Of a stretch of DNA of 5,329 nt, positions 1 to 5,329 are shown in pieces. Made by a program: the position numbers and the translations under genes. The DNA is taken from contig CAZGVA010000057.1 of the NCBI GenBank assembly GCA_964528765.1, positions 1-5,329 of the forward strand. Direction: 5' to 3'. Under the pieces are notes generated by a model that saw only the letters and a list, made by a program, of their open reading frames with translations, made no database searches and was not told where the DNA came from. The DNA comes from JABICX01 sp964528765. GTDB taxonomy: Archaea; Nanobdellota; Nanobdellia; UBA10117; JABICX01. The first letter of the stretch is position 1, and each line of letters starts with the position of its first letter.

Positions 1-1849
1 GAAGATTATCCATATATTGATCTGAAATATTTACTGTAACATTATATTCTCCACCATCCTGTAAATCAAAATAATATGTTACATTTTGAGTTGTATTAAA
101 CTCAACAGCATTCAATGTCCAAATATATGTAATATTATTATATACATCTGAATCAGTTACATTAAGAGTAATATTAATTGTTTGATCTTCATTAAGACCA
201 ACATCAAATCCATTAGTTAATGACTCTGTTTCATTAATTAAAAGCCAATCATCAACTGCCGGAGCACTATCAATTTTAAATGTTAAACTTACATTAGCAA
301 TAGTATTTATTGAATCATTAACATAAAATGTAAAATTATAATCGCCTGCTGTCCAATTTGCATCAACAAACCATTCTGTTGCTGAAATATTATATGCATC
401 ATAAATATCATCAGTACCATTATTATACCAAAAGGTATCGATATCACCAATATCTGAGGCAGTAAAATTAAGAGTTGATAAACTATTAGCTAAAATTGAA
501 TCATTTTCAATATTTTCAGCGTAAGTTAAAACGGGGTACATGAAATAATTAACTGAATTTAATATATTAATTCTTGAGTAATTTAAACCAGACTCAACAT
601 CAGAAACTGTAACTGCATATTCAATTAATGCGTCCTCAACATCTTGCGGAGTTACACTAACTCCCTTAGTATTTGCAATTTGAAATAACAATGCCGCTGC
701 ACCTGCAACATGAGGTGTCGACATCGATGTACCTGACATTTCGACATAACCTGTATTATCGTCATGAGCTGTAGAATTAATTGTAATTCCCGGTGCTAAT
801 AAATCTAAAATTGAACCACGATTATAAAAAACTGCATCTAAATCATTAACAGCGCCAACTGAAGTAACATTAGAACCACATGCAGGAGATCCAATACCGG
901 TAGTATTTCCATCATTTCCTGCTGCAACAGAAATTAAAATTCCTTGAGCCGCAGCATTATTCGATGCATTAACAACACCACCATCTGCATAAACATCACA
1001 TTCTGAAACATCATTAAATATAACTTCATTACCATCATCTGTCAAACTCAAACTCATAGTTATAACTGAAATATTATATTCTGAAGCATTACTCACACAC
1101 CAATCAATACCTGCAATAACTTTTGAAGCAGTAGTTGTACGAGATGCACTAAATACCTTCATAGCAATTAATTTTGCATCAGGTGCAACACCGGTTATAC
1201 CTAATTGATTAGCTGCAGCAATACCTGCAACATGTGTACCATGTCCATTTTCATCCATTGGGTCGTCATCATCATCATATGTATCCCAACCACCAATTAC
1301 TTTACAATTTGAATCTAAAGAATTATTACCATAACAACCACCCATATCTATATGATTATAATTAATTCCTGTATCAATCACACAAATAGTTTGGCCTGCA
1401 CCTTTAACATCTACGCCATCAACAGACATGATATGCACATCTGATGCATTAATCTGCGGAATAGATTCTTGAAGAGCTAATTCATAAATCTGATCATAAT
1501 AAATTCTTTGAACATTATCATTATCTTCAAGTTGCTCTAGACCTTTTTGAGTTATTTCTGCAGCAAAACCATTAATCGCAGCAGAATAAGTTTCTTTTAC
1601 TTCAACATCAGCGATTCCAATAACATCTGCTTTTGGAATTAATCCAGCAGATTCTAAAATTAATACTTCTTCTTGGCCAACACTTACTGCTGTATCTTCA
1701 TCAAGAAATACAATAACAGCTACTGTATCTGAAACAGATAATTTTTCAATAATTTCTGCATCAGTTTTAGCAACCAATTCGTCACCCGAAGTGATTTGTG
1801 GGATTAAGAGAATTAAAAACAAAATCGCAACTAAACCAAATTTATTCAT
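1..1849 (-). CDS. Secreted subtilisin-like (S8) serine protease, 3' end missing
   Basis: This is an extracellular endopeptidase of the S8 family, open from its ATG to the left edge (616 codons visible, no stop). Residues 1-21 form a signal peptide (MNKFGLVAILFLILLIPQIT). Residues about 42-120 resemble an inhibitor I9-type propeptide (INGFAAEITQKGLEQLE). The catalytic domain covers about 128-430, with Asp159 in VIDTG, His203 in NGHGTHVAG, oxyanion Asn312 in AAGNDG and nucleophile Ser375 in SGTSMSTPHVAG, so it should be active. An acidic run (YDDDDDPMDE, 191-200) just before the His motif may bind metal. Six cysteines (156, 172, 182, 251, 284, 324) could form disulfides. From 439 onward there are two beta-sandwich-like modules, the second PKD-like, very rich in N-glycosylation sequons. 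The start is supported by a GAGG site 9 nt upstream. It is co-operonic with the Cys-rich gene, overlapping it by 8 bp. The anchoring C-terminus lies outside the window. Family assignment is firm; the substrate is unknown. Confidence 0.95.
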   Translation of the reverse strand, partial: MNKFGLVAILFLILLIPQITSGDELVAKTDAEIIEKLSVSDTVAVIVFLDEDTAVSVGQEEVLILESAGLIPKADVIGIADVEVKETYSAAINGFAAEITQKGLEQLEDNDNVQRIYYDQIYELALQESIPQINASDVHIMSVDGVDVKGAGQTICVIDTGINYNHIDMGGCYGNNSLDSNCKVIGGWDTYDDDDDPMDENGHGTHVAGIAAANQLGITGVAPDAKLIAMKVFSASRTTTASKVIAGIDWCVSNASEYNISVITMSLSLTDDGNEVIFNDVSECDVYADGGVVNASNNAAAQGILISVAAGNDGNTTGIGSPACGSNVTSVGAVNDLDAVFYNRGSILDLLAPGITINSTAHDDNTGYVEMSGTSMSTPHVAGAAALLFQIANTKGVSVTPQDVEDALIEYAVTVSDVESGLNYSRINILNSVNYFMYPVLTYAENIENDSILANSLSTLNFTASDIGDIDTFWYNNGTDDIYDAYNISATEWFVDANWTAGDYNFTFYVNDSINTIANVSLTFKIDSAPAVDDWLLINETESLTNGFDVGLNEDQTINITLNVTDSDVYNNITYIWTLNAVEFNTTQNVTYYFDLQDGGEYNVTVNISDQYMDNL

Positions 1850-2135
1850 TAATCACTGCCTCACAATTATTATTCATACATTTACAACTTCCTTGTCCAC
1901 AATCCATTGTATCTGCTACACAATCAGTTGTACAAAAAGTTGGTTCTTCAGAATGTAATTTATATTCTGCAGATACACAAGTTGTTGGATGACAGTCTTC
2001 AGCAGAAACACAATCCACATCAGACTCACAAAATAAATCATTTGGAATATCTGCATTTGATACTGGTTGAAATAATATCATTACAATAACAAGGCCAAGT
2101 ACGCCACCTATTACTGCCAACCCACGGTTATCCAT
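1842..2135 (-). CDS. Small exported cysteine-rich protein (10 Cys)
   Basis: A 97-residue protein with an N-terminal hydrophobic stretch (about 6-22) and a possible signal-peptidase site after Ser-Asn-Ala28; it could instead stay as a signal anchor. The exported part holds ten cysteines at 36, 42, 48, 53, 68, 72, 79, 84, 86 and 91, spaced like a disulfide-knotted domain (C-x5-C-x5-C-x4-C-x14-C-x3-C-x6-C-x4-C-x-C-x4-C). I recall similar short 'eight-cysteine-cluster' exported proteins in archaea, but this is memory, not a search. It is the first gene of the operon. No SD precedes the ATG, but a TATA-like box sits about 24 nt upstream, suggesting a leaderless transcript. The stop overlaps the protease ATG (ATGAATAA), implying translational coupling. 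A role as protease inhibitor, chaperone or cofactor for the subtilisin is plausible but only inferred from position. The molecular function is unknown. Confidence 0.85.
   Translation of the reverse strand: MDNRGLAVIGGVLGLVIVMILFQPVSNADIPNDLFCESDVDCVSAEDCHPTTCVSAEYKLHSEEPTFCTTDCVADTMDCGQGSCKCMNNNCEAVINE
1859..1864 (-). promoter_or_regulatory. Shine-Dalgarno site for the subtilisin gene
   Basis: On the minus strand GTGAGG (core GAGG) lies 9 nt before the ATG at 1849, inside the last codons of the Cys-rich gene. The spacing fits an archaeal internal-operon SD and supports the chosen protease start. Confidence 0.55.
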
Positions 2136-2155
2136 ATAATATAAAAACCGACTTA

Positions 2156-2163
2156 CATATAAT
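2156..2163 (-). promoter_or_regulatory. TATA-like box for the Cys-rich/protease operon
   Basis: On the minus strand ATTATATG is centred about 24 nt before the ATG at 2135 and is preceded by an A-rich stretch (CAATAATC) suitable for a BRE. Archaeal TATA boxes sit about 25 nt before the transcription start, so transcription would begin at or next to the ATG, giving a leaderless mRNA. This agrees with the lack of an SD before that gene. Confidence 0.5.
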
Positions 2164-2210
2164 GATTATTGACTACCGAATAGGACTAGTAATTTTTTCT
2201 AATCAAAAAT

Positions 2211-2219
2211 CTCTTAAAC
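2211..2219 (+). promoter_or_regulatory. Possible weak TATA-like element for the M50 gene
   Basis: CTCTTAAAC is centred about 23 nt before the ATG at 2239 and is preceded by an A-rich tract (AATCAAAAAT) that could be the BRE. No SD is seen before this gene, so a leaderless start is likely. The match to a TATA consensus is poor. Confidence 0.3.
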
Positions 2220-2238
2220 AATAATATCTAATAAAAGA

Positions 2239-2808
2239 ATGGTATTTACTTTATGGGAAATTGTTCAAATAGGTATAACGATTTTAGCAATTGGATTTAT
2301 TTTCTCAGGTTTTATTAAAAAACCAAAAATACACAAAATAGAACATCTATTAACTGAAAGTAAATATAGCCGTTTTATTAATTGGGATGATTTCAAATTC
2401 TCGACTATGATTGTAGCTCCAGCAATACTTTTTCATGAGCTTGGACACAAATTTGCAGGTTTAGCTTTAGGATACACAAGCTATTATGAGATGTGGGTAA
2501 CTGGACTTGGATTTGGTGTGATACTTAGACTTATTGGATCAAAATTTTTGTTATTTGCGCCAGGTTATGTAGTTATTCCAGGTGCAACATCAATTCATAT
2601 GAGTATAATTGCATTCGCAGGACCATTCGTTAATTTAATATTATTTGGAGAAAGCTGGGCAGCGATCGAGTCTGGCAAATTTAGAAAACATGCTCGAGCA
2701 TTATGGATATCTAAACAAATAAATCTTTGGTTATTCTTATTCAACATGATACCTTTAGGACCTTTAGATGGCGCAAAAGTATTACGTGGATTAATAACTT
2801 TACTATAA
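2239..2808 (+). CDS. M50 family (site-2-protease-like) intramembrane metalloprotease
   Basis: A 189-residue integral membrane zinc protease. The metal-binding motif HELGH is at 66-70 (ligands His66 and His70, catalytic Glu67) within a hydrophobic segment. The second conserved motif, NMIPLGPLDG, is at 169-178, with Asp177 as the likely third zinc ligand. A family-typical AFAGPFVNL stretch is at 125-133. Hydrophobic segments lie at about 7-25, 56-78, 88-112, 116-138 and 160-174. There is no PDZ or CBS domain, so this is a minimal S2P core. Family members cleave transmembrane helices of already-trimmed membrane proteins, often in signalling. An in-frame stop at 2215-2217 makes ATG 2239 the only reasonable start. 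It is transcribed divergently from the Cys-rich/subtilisin operon and ends directly against the convergent surface-protein gene. Its substrate is unknown; neighbouring single-helix surface proteins are candidates by position only. Confidence 0.92.
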   Translation: MVFTLWEIVQIGITILAIGFIFSGFIKKPKIHKIEHLLTESKYSRFINWDDFKFSTMIVAPAILFHELGHKFAGLALGYTSYYEMWVTGLGFGVILRLIGSKFLLFAPGYVVIPGATSIHMSIIAFAGPFVNLILFGESWAAIESGKFRKHARALWISKQINLWLFLFNMIPLGPLDGAKVLRGLITLL

Positions 2809-4479
2809 TTATTTTAAAAATATTTTTTTCAAAATTGCTTTCAATATTTTCCATTTATTCATTGAAAATAAATAAACAATAGACACTGCTGTAACCATTG
2901 AAATAGCACGCCAAGTAATCGAATCAATTTCACCTAAGAAACCTACTGCTGCGCCCGTTATTAAATTTGAAGTATCCGATTTATCTTCTAAAACACCTAA
3001 TTCAGGTTCTGAGTACATTATACCTGTAGCTTCAATATCTCCAGTAATTGATGTATCAACATTATCAATCGCTGAAGAAACGATATTATTTTCTGCATCT
3101 GGTTGGTAACCAATTACTTCTATCGTAGCATAAACACGCTTGTTTATAATTTTATTAAGAATAACTGTAAAATCATCCACACCATCTTTGTTCAAATCAA
3201 AGATCATGCTATCATTTTCAAAAAATTTCCCAGTTTTTCCACCAATAGATAATTCTGCATAATCAACATAAACAGATTCAACAGTAAAATAATATCTATC
3301 ACCATCAAACAAAAATGATTTAGATACACCTGTATTTAAATTTGAAAATTTCTTATATGTATTAATTTCGCGAGCGCCACCACCCGTATTCCCACTATTT
3401 CCACCTGGATTATATGGTTCAGGATCAGGTTCTGGCTCAGGTTCGGGAATTCCTGGTTCAGTTTTATTTGTATCATTTATTTCCTGCGTAGTTCCAAAAG
3501 TAGTAAAACTCCAATTAGGACTATCAACTGAAGGATTATAAAAATCATCAACTTGAACATGCCAATAATATTTTGTAGATTCAATTAAGTCGTCTAAAGC
3601 GCAAGTCATTTGAACGTAATCATCAAACCGCTTACCACCCACTGAACAAGTAAATTCTTCATTTGTTATCGCATTATAAAATATAAATGAAGGGCCTAAA
3701 GTTAAATTCTTAACATTAATTCGAAGAACCACATCATTAGTTAAAATATTTTCAGAGCCATCTAACGGAGTAATTACAGTAAATTCCAGCGGCAACATAT
3801 CCGTTACAAAACCCCAAGATTCACTAATTATACTATTATCCTCATTTTCAACTACAACATACCATGAGTAAAAAGTACTTGGATCTAAATCATTCCAAGA
3901 AACAGTTGCAACAGATCCACTATTTACTAGAGTTGATCCAATAAATAAATTTTCCTCATCATAAAATGAAACTTCTAATTCGTCATAATTATCATCTGTA
4001 ACTAAAACTTGTAAATCCACATCATGCAATTGACCAACACTATCATGTTCTGGCCCAATCAAAATCGGTTCATTCGGAACAGTCCCAATTAACTCATAAA
4101 ACAAACTTATTTCGCAAAGTCCTGCATTACCATAACCAAAACCATCACCAAAACTTACCCACGCATTACCATCCCAGCAATCCGAAATATAGGTTCCTTG
4201 ATAATATAATTGCAAAATATCTTGTTCAAAACATTCTAAAGAAATATCTGTATTTTTAGTCATATCTTGCTTAATTGTTTCAACCTTAGCTGAATTATAA
4301 TCAGCTGTAGTATAATTTAAGTAAATCCAATAATTAATATTATTACGCCACTCATAACAAGTACTTTCATCGTCATCAAACAAATACTCTGCAGATAAAA
4401 CACCACCCTGCTCCGGATTATTCATAAAAACATCTAACGGACTAATAGCATTGGCTAAATTAAAACATAAAAAAACCAA
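2809..4479 (-). CDS. Surface protein: discoidin-like, two Fn3-like domains, C-terminal anchor
   Basis: The listed start, TTG at 4479, is the only canonical start codon in the frame. It falls inside a signal peptide, so the real N-terminus is probably near 4527-4536. Numbering from the TTG: residues 13-131 look like a galactose-binding/discoidin-like domain (LFDDDEST, then YWIYLNYT; cysteines 41, 83, 101, 122). Two Fn3-like domains follow at about 134-227 and 229-327, each ending in a W-x-V...W-x-F-x-T pattern. Next come an acidic Pro linker (341-355), a Gly-rich spacer (358-368) and a beta domain (about 372-457) with a DLNKDGVDD loop. The C-terminus is ITGAAVGF (507-514), a membrane helix (about 523-540) and a Lys-rich tail. 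I infer an outward-facing, membrane-anchored adhesion or ligand-binding protein. It is the second gene of an operon with the related upstream protein. The specific ligand cannot be read from the sequence. Confidence 0.88.
   Translation of the reverse strand: MVFLCFNLANAISPLDVFMNNPEQGGVLSAEYLFDDDESTCYEWRNNINYWIYLNYTTADYNSAKVETIKQDMTKNTDISLECFEQDILQLYYQGTYISDCWDGNAWVSFGDGFGYGNAGLCEISLFYELIGTVPNEPILIGPEHDSVGQLHDVDLQVLVTDDNYDELEVSFYDEENLFIGSTLVNSGSVATVSWNDLDPSTFYSWYVVVENEDNSIISESWGFVTDMLPLEFTVITPLDGSENILTNDVVLRINVKNLTLGPSFIFYNAITNEEFTCSVGGKRFDDYVQMTCALDDLIESTKYYWHVQVDDFYNPSVDSPNWSFTTFGTTQEINDTNKTEPGIPEPEPEPDPEPYNPGGNSGNTGGGAREINTYKKFSNLNTGVSKSFLFDGDRYYFTVESVYVDYAELSIGGKTGKFFENDSMIFDLNKDGVDDFTVILNKIINKRVYATIEVIGYQPDAENNIVSSAIDNVDTSITGDIEATGIMYSEPELGVLEDKSDTSNLITGAAVGFLGEIDSITWRAISMVTAVSIVYLFSMNKWKILKAILKKIFLK
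2815..2830 (+). terminator. Possible T-tract terminator for the M50 gene
   Basis: A run of seven T (2823-2829) lies about 15 nt after the M50 stop, without a clear hairpin. Archaeal termination commonly uses T-rich tracts. It falls inside the 3' end of the convergent gene, so any such terminator overlaps coding sequence. Confidence 0.35.
3109..3366 (-). other. Shared C-terminal beta domain, copy in the Fn3-like protein
   Basis: Residues about 372-457 of the surface protein align with residues 88-178 of the upstream protein: Y-K-x-F-x-x-L, K-S-F-x-x-D-G, then a D-[LI]-x-x-[DE] loop followed by an alternating hydrophobic strand. I recall similar domains close to membrane helices in DPANN proteins. 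This copy keeps an EF-hand-like loop (DLNKDGVDD, 428-436). Confidence 0.6.
3415..3459 (-). repeat. Low-complexity Pro/Glu linker repeat
   Basis: A short degenerate tandem repeat encodes a Pro-acidic spacer (EPEPEPDPEP) between the Fn3-like domains and the C-terminal anchor module. Such rigid linkers project ectodomains away from the membrane. The neighbouring surface protein has a similar Pro/acidic then Gly-rich linker. Confidence 0.6.
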
Positions 4480-4536
4480 AATAAAAAGATAAAATACTAA
4501 GTAACTACTTTTTTTGCTTAACTTTATTACGATTAT
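4480..4536 (-). other. Probable signal-peptide extension lacking a canonical start codon
   Basis: The frame of the 2809-4479 gene stays open upstream to a stop at 4549-4551. It encodes a basic n-region (KLSKK) and a hydrophobic core (YLVFYLFILVFLCF) leading into the Ala-Asn-Ala cleavage site encoded just after TTG 4479. Possible initiation codons here are only ATA (4536 or 4527) or ATC (4533); there is no ATG, GTG or TTG. Starting at ATA 4527 would give a 27-residue signal peptide and a 572-residue precursor. The region overlaps the 3' end of the upstream gene. Confidence 0.6.
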
Positions 4537-5329
4537 TACTACCTCTAATTAATACTCGAAGTATCTTTTTCATACTCATGCGAGCACGTTTAATACCTAA
4601 TAGAGCTACTATAATTACAATTATAAGTACTAGTATAATCCAAGGTATATTTTCCACTATAGAAAACTCACTAAAACCAACAAATGCGCCAGTTATTGCG
4701 CTAAAAGGTGATACTGACGGTGCAACAGTAATATTTGTTTCACCCGGAACACCGATTTGTGGCGGTAAATCTTCAGTATTTACGGGTTTAATCTCCCGCA
4801 AAATTTGTTTAAGTGAAATATCTGCGCCACCATTTGTAATAGATTCTACTTTTATATTAAGTACATAATCTAATTCAGAATCAATATCAACAGTACGCTC
4901 TTCACCTTCAGTCATAGTTAATTGAATTGGATCTGATTTGATTGTAATTTCAACGTTCTTATTTGCTAAATTCGCTTTATTTAGCGTAATTGTATGCTCA
5001 GACCCATCTATTTTGAAAGATTTACCACGTGTAGCTCTCAAATCATTAAAGGTCTTATATTCTTCAGTTAAAACTAAGCCAGAACTTCCGCTACCTGTAC
5101 TTCCTCCACCACCAGATGGCTGAATCGGTGGATCTTCAGGTGTTGGATCAGAACCGACTGCAGTAGCATCTAAATTCAAAATAGTATATGAATCTTTATT
5201 TTCTCTAAATTTATGTTCTGCAGTTTTAACACCATTTACATAAAATTCAACAATATCAACACCAATTGTACCTCCGTTTTTTTCAGAAGTATCTTGATCA
5301 TCTGCAGGAAATTTTATTGAATATATACC
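4505..5329 (-). CDS. Membrane-anchored surface protein with shared C-terminal module, 5' end missing
   Basis: The frame is open to the right edge (274 residues visible), so a TTG at 5179 is not a real start. Visible residues 1-58 look like the end of a beta-sandwich ectodomain (VDIVEFYVNGVKTAEHKF). A Pro/acidic linker (61-71, DPTPEDPPIQP) and a Gly/Ser spacer (72-84) follow. Residues about 88-178 form a beta domain homologous to that of the downstream gene (YKTFNDL, KSFKIDG, VDIDSELD). Then come a spacer, ITGAFVGF (212-219), a membrane helix (about 230-245) and a long basic tail (KRARMSMKK onward). The orientation is extracellular N-terminus with a cytoplasmic basic tail. The gene precedes and probably shares an mRNA with the 2809-4479 gene, with 25 nt to that gene's TTG or an overlap if its true start lies upstream. 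The function of the missing ectodomain is unknown; the C-terminal part is an anchoring module. Confidence 0.88.
   Translation of the reverse strand, partial: GIYSIKFPADDQDTSEKNGGTIGVDIVEFYVNGVKTAEHKFRENKDSYTILNLDATAVGSDPTPEDPPIQPSGGGGSTGSGSSGLVLTEEYKTFNDLRATRGKSFKIDGSEHTITLNKANLANKNVEITIKSDPIQLTMTEGEERTVDIDSELDYVLNIKVESITNGGADISLKQILREIKPVNTEDLPPQIGVPGETNITVAPSVSPFSAITGAFVGFSEFSIVENIPWIILVLIIVIIVALLGIKRARMSMKKILRVLIRGSNNRNKVKQKK
4541..4546 (-). promoter_or_regulatory. Candidate Shine-Dalgarno site for the downstream surface-protein gene
   Basis: AGAGGT on the minus strand, inside the last codons of the upstream gene, resembles the GAGG site before the subtilisin start. It lies 4, 7 and 13 nt from the ATA/ATC codons at 4536, 4533 and 4527, but over 60 nt from the TTG at 4479. 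This favours initiation upstream of the TTG. It could be chance, because it also encodes Arg-Gly. Confidence 0.4.
4796..5068 (-). other. Shared C-terminal beta domain, copy in the upstream surface protein
   Basis: Visible residues about 88-178 carry the same pattern as the downstream copy (YKTF, KSFKIDG, EGEERTVDIDSELD). The putative calcium loop is degenerate here: the Asp-Gly in the middle is replaced by Ser-Glu-Leu. Shared order and spacing, including the preceding Gly-rich linker, indicate a common ancestral module. Confidence 0.6.

Larger units (their letters stand above)
2136..2238. promoter_or_regulatory. Divergent intergenic promoter region
   Basis: These 103 bp separate the ATGs of the minus-strand Cys-rich/subtilisin operon and the plus-strand M50 gene. 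No ORF or obvious RNA gene is visible. The region is AT-rich and contains a good TATA-like element for the minus operon and a weaker one for the plus gene. A shared regulator could act here, but I see no clear operator palindrome. Confidence 0.6.

Noticed and set aside
1262..1280. TCATCATCATCAT microsatellite
   Set aside because: It encodes the acidic Asp run before the catalytic His motif of the subtilisin, a plausible metal-binding loop and not a noncoding repeat.
1798..2089. Two overlapping plus-strand ORFs antisense to the Cys-rich gene and the protease start
   Set aside because: They are short, low in recognisable motifs and lie opposite genes with signal peptides and family motifs. The overlap with convincing coding frames makes them shadows.
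2138..2147. TTTTTATATT on the minus strand as the TATA box of the Cys-rich gene
   Set aside because: It lies only 3 nt before the ATG, so transcription would start inside the gene. The element at 2156-2163 has proper spacing.
3415..3459. Tandem repeat as a possible CRISPR or regulatory repeat
   Set aside because: It is a short degenerate repeat in frame with coding sequence that encodes a Pro/Glu linker, with no spacer structure.
4578..5123. Plus-strand ORFs antisense to the partial surface protein
   Set aside because: Their apparent hydrophobic stretch is the complement of the membrane helix and tail of the real gene. They have no start signals or family motifs.
5177..5179. TTG as start of the 4505-5329 gene
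   Set aside because: The frame continues open to the window edge with beta-sandwich-like protein sequence, and no signal peptide follows the TTG although the protein must be exported.

Overview
The window looks like a piece of an AT-rich archaeal genome, most likely from the DPANN group (Woesearchaeota/Pacearchaeota-like). The evidence is indirect. The two outermost promoter-proximal genes seem to start leaderless, with a TATA-like box about 24 nt before the ATG and no Shine-Dalgarno (SD). Internal operon genes instead have a GAGG-type SD inside the preceding gene. The products are secreted proteins of a style I associate with DPANN genomes: discoidin/Fn3 surface proteins with a conserved C-terminal anchor, and a small Cys-rich secreted protein. 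No ribosomal or taxonomic marker gene is present, so the assignment is tentative.

Layout. (1) Positions 1-1849 on the minus strand hold the 5' 616 codons of a secreted subtilisin-family (S8) protease with an intact catalytic triad and a glycosylation-sequon-rich Ig/PKD-like tail that runs off the left edge. (2) Immediately upstream in the same operon, 1842-2135 on the minus strand, is a 97-residue exported protein with ten cysteines. Its stop overlaps the protease start by 8 bp. (3) A 103-bp divergent intergenic region (2136-2238) carries the promoters. (4) 2239-2808 on the plus strand is a compact M50 (site-2-protease-like) intramembrane metalloprotease. (5) Directly abutting it tail to tail is a minus-strand operon of two related surface proteins: 2809-4479 (discoidin-like domain, two Fn3-like domains, anchor module) and, upstream, 4505 to beyond 5329 (partial). 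Both end with the same architecture: Pro/acidic plus Gly-rich linker, a homologous beta domain, an ITGAxVGF motif, a membrane helix and a basic tail.

How they fit together (inference): the window encodes an envelope cluster with an extracellular serine protease, a Cys-rich partner, a membrane-embedded protease and two membrane-anchored ectodomain proteins. No gene here proves a functional link.

The main anomalies are three. The 2809-4479 gene has a well-formed signal peptide encoded upstream of its only canonical start codon. The ITGAxVGF-helix-basic C-termini have the three-part layout of archaeosortase-type sorting signals. A Cys-rich gene is coupled to the protease gene. I found no tRNA, rRNA, CRISPR array or mobile element.
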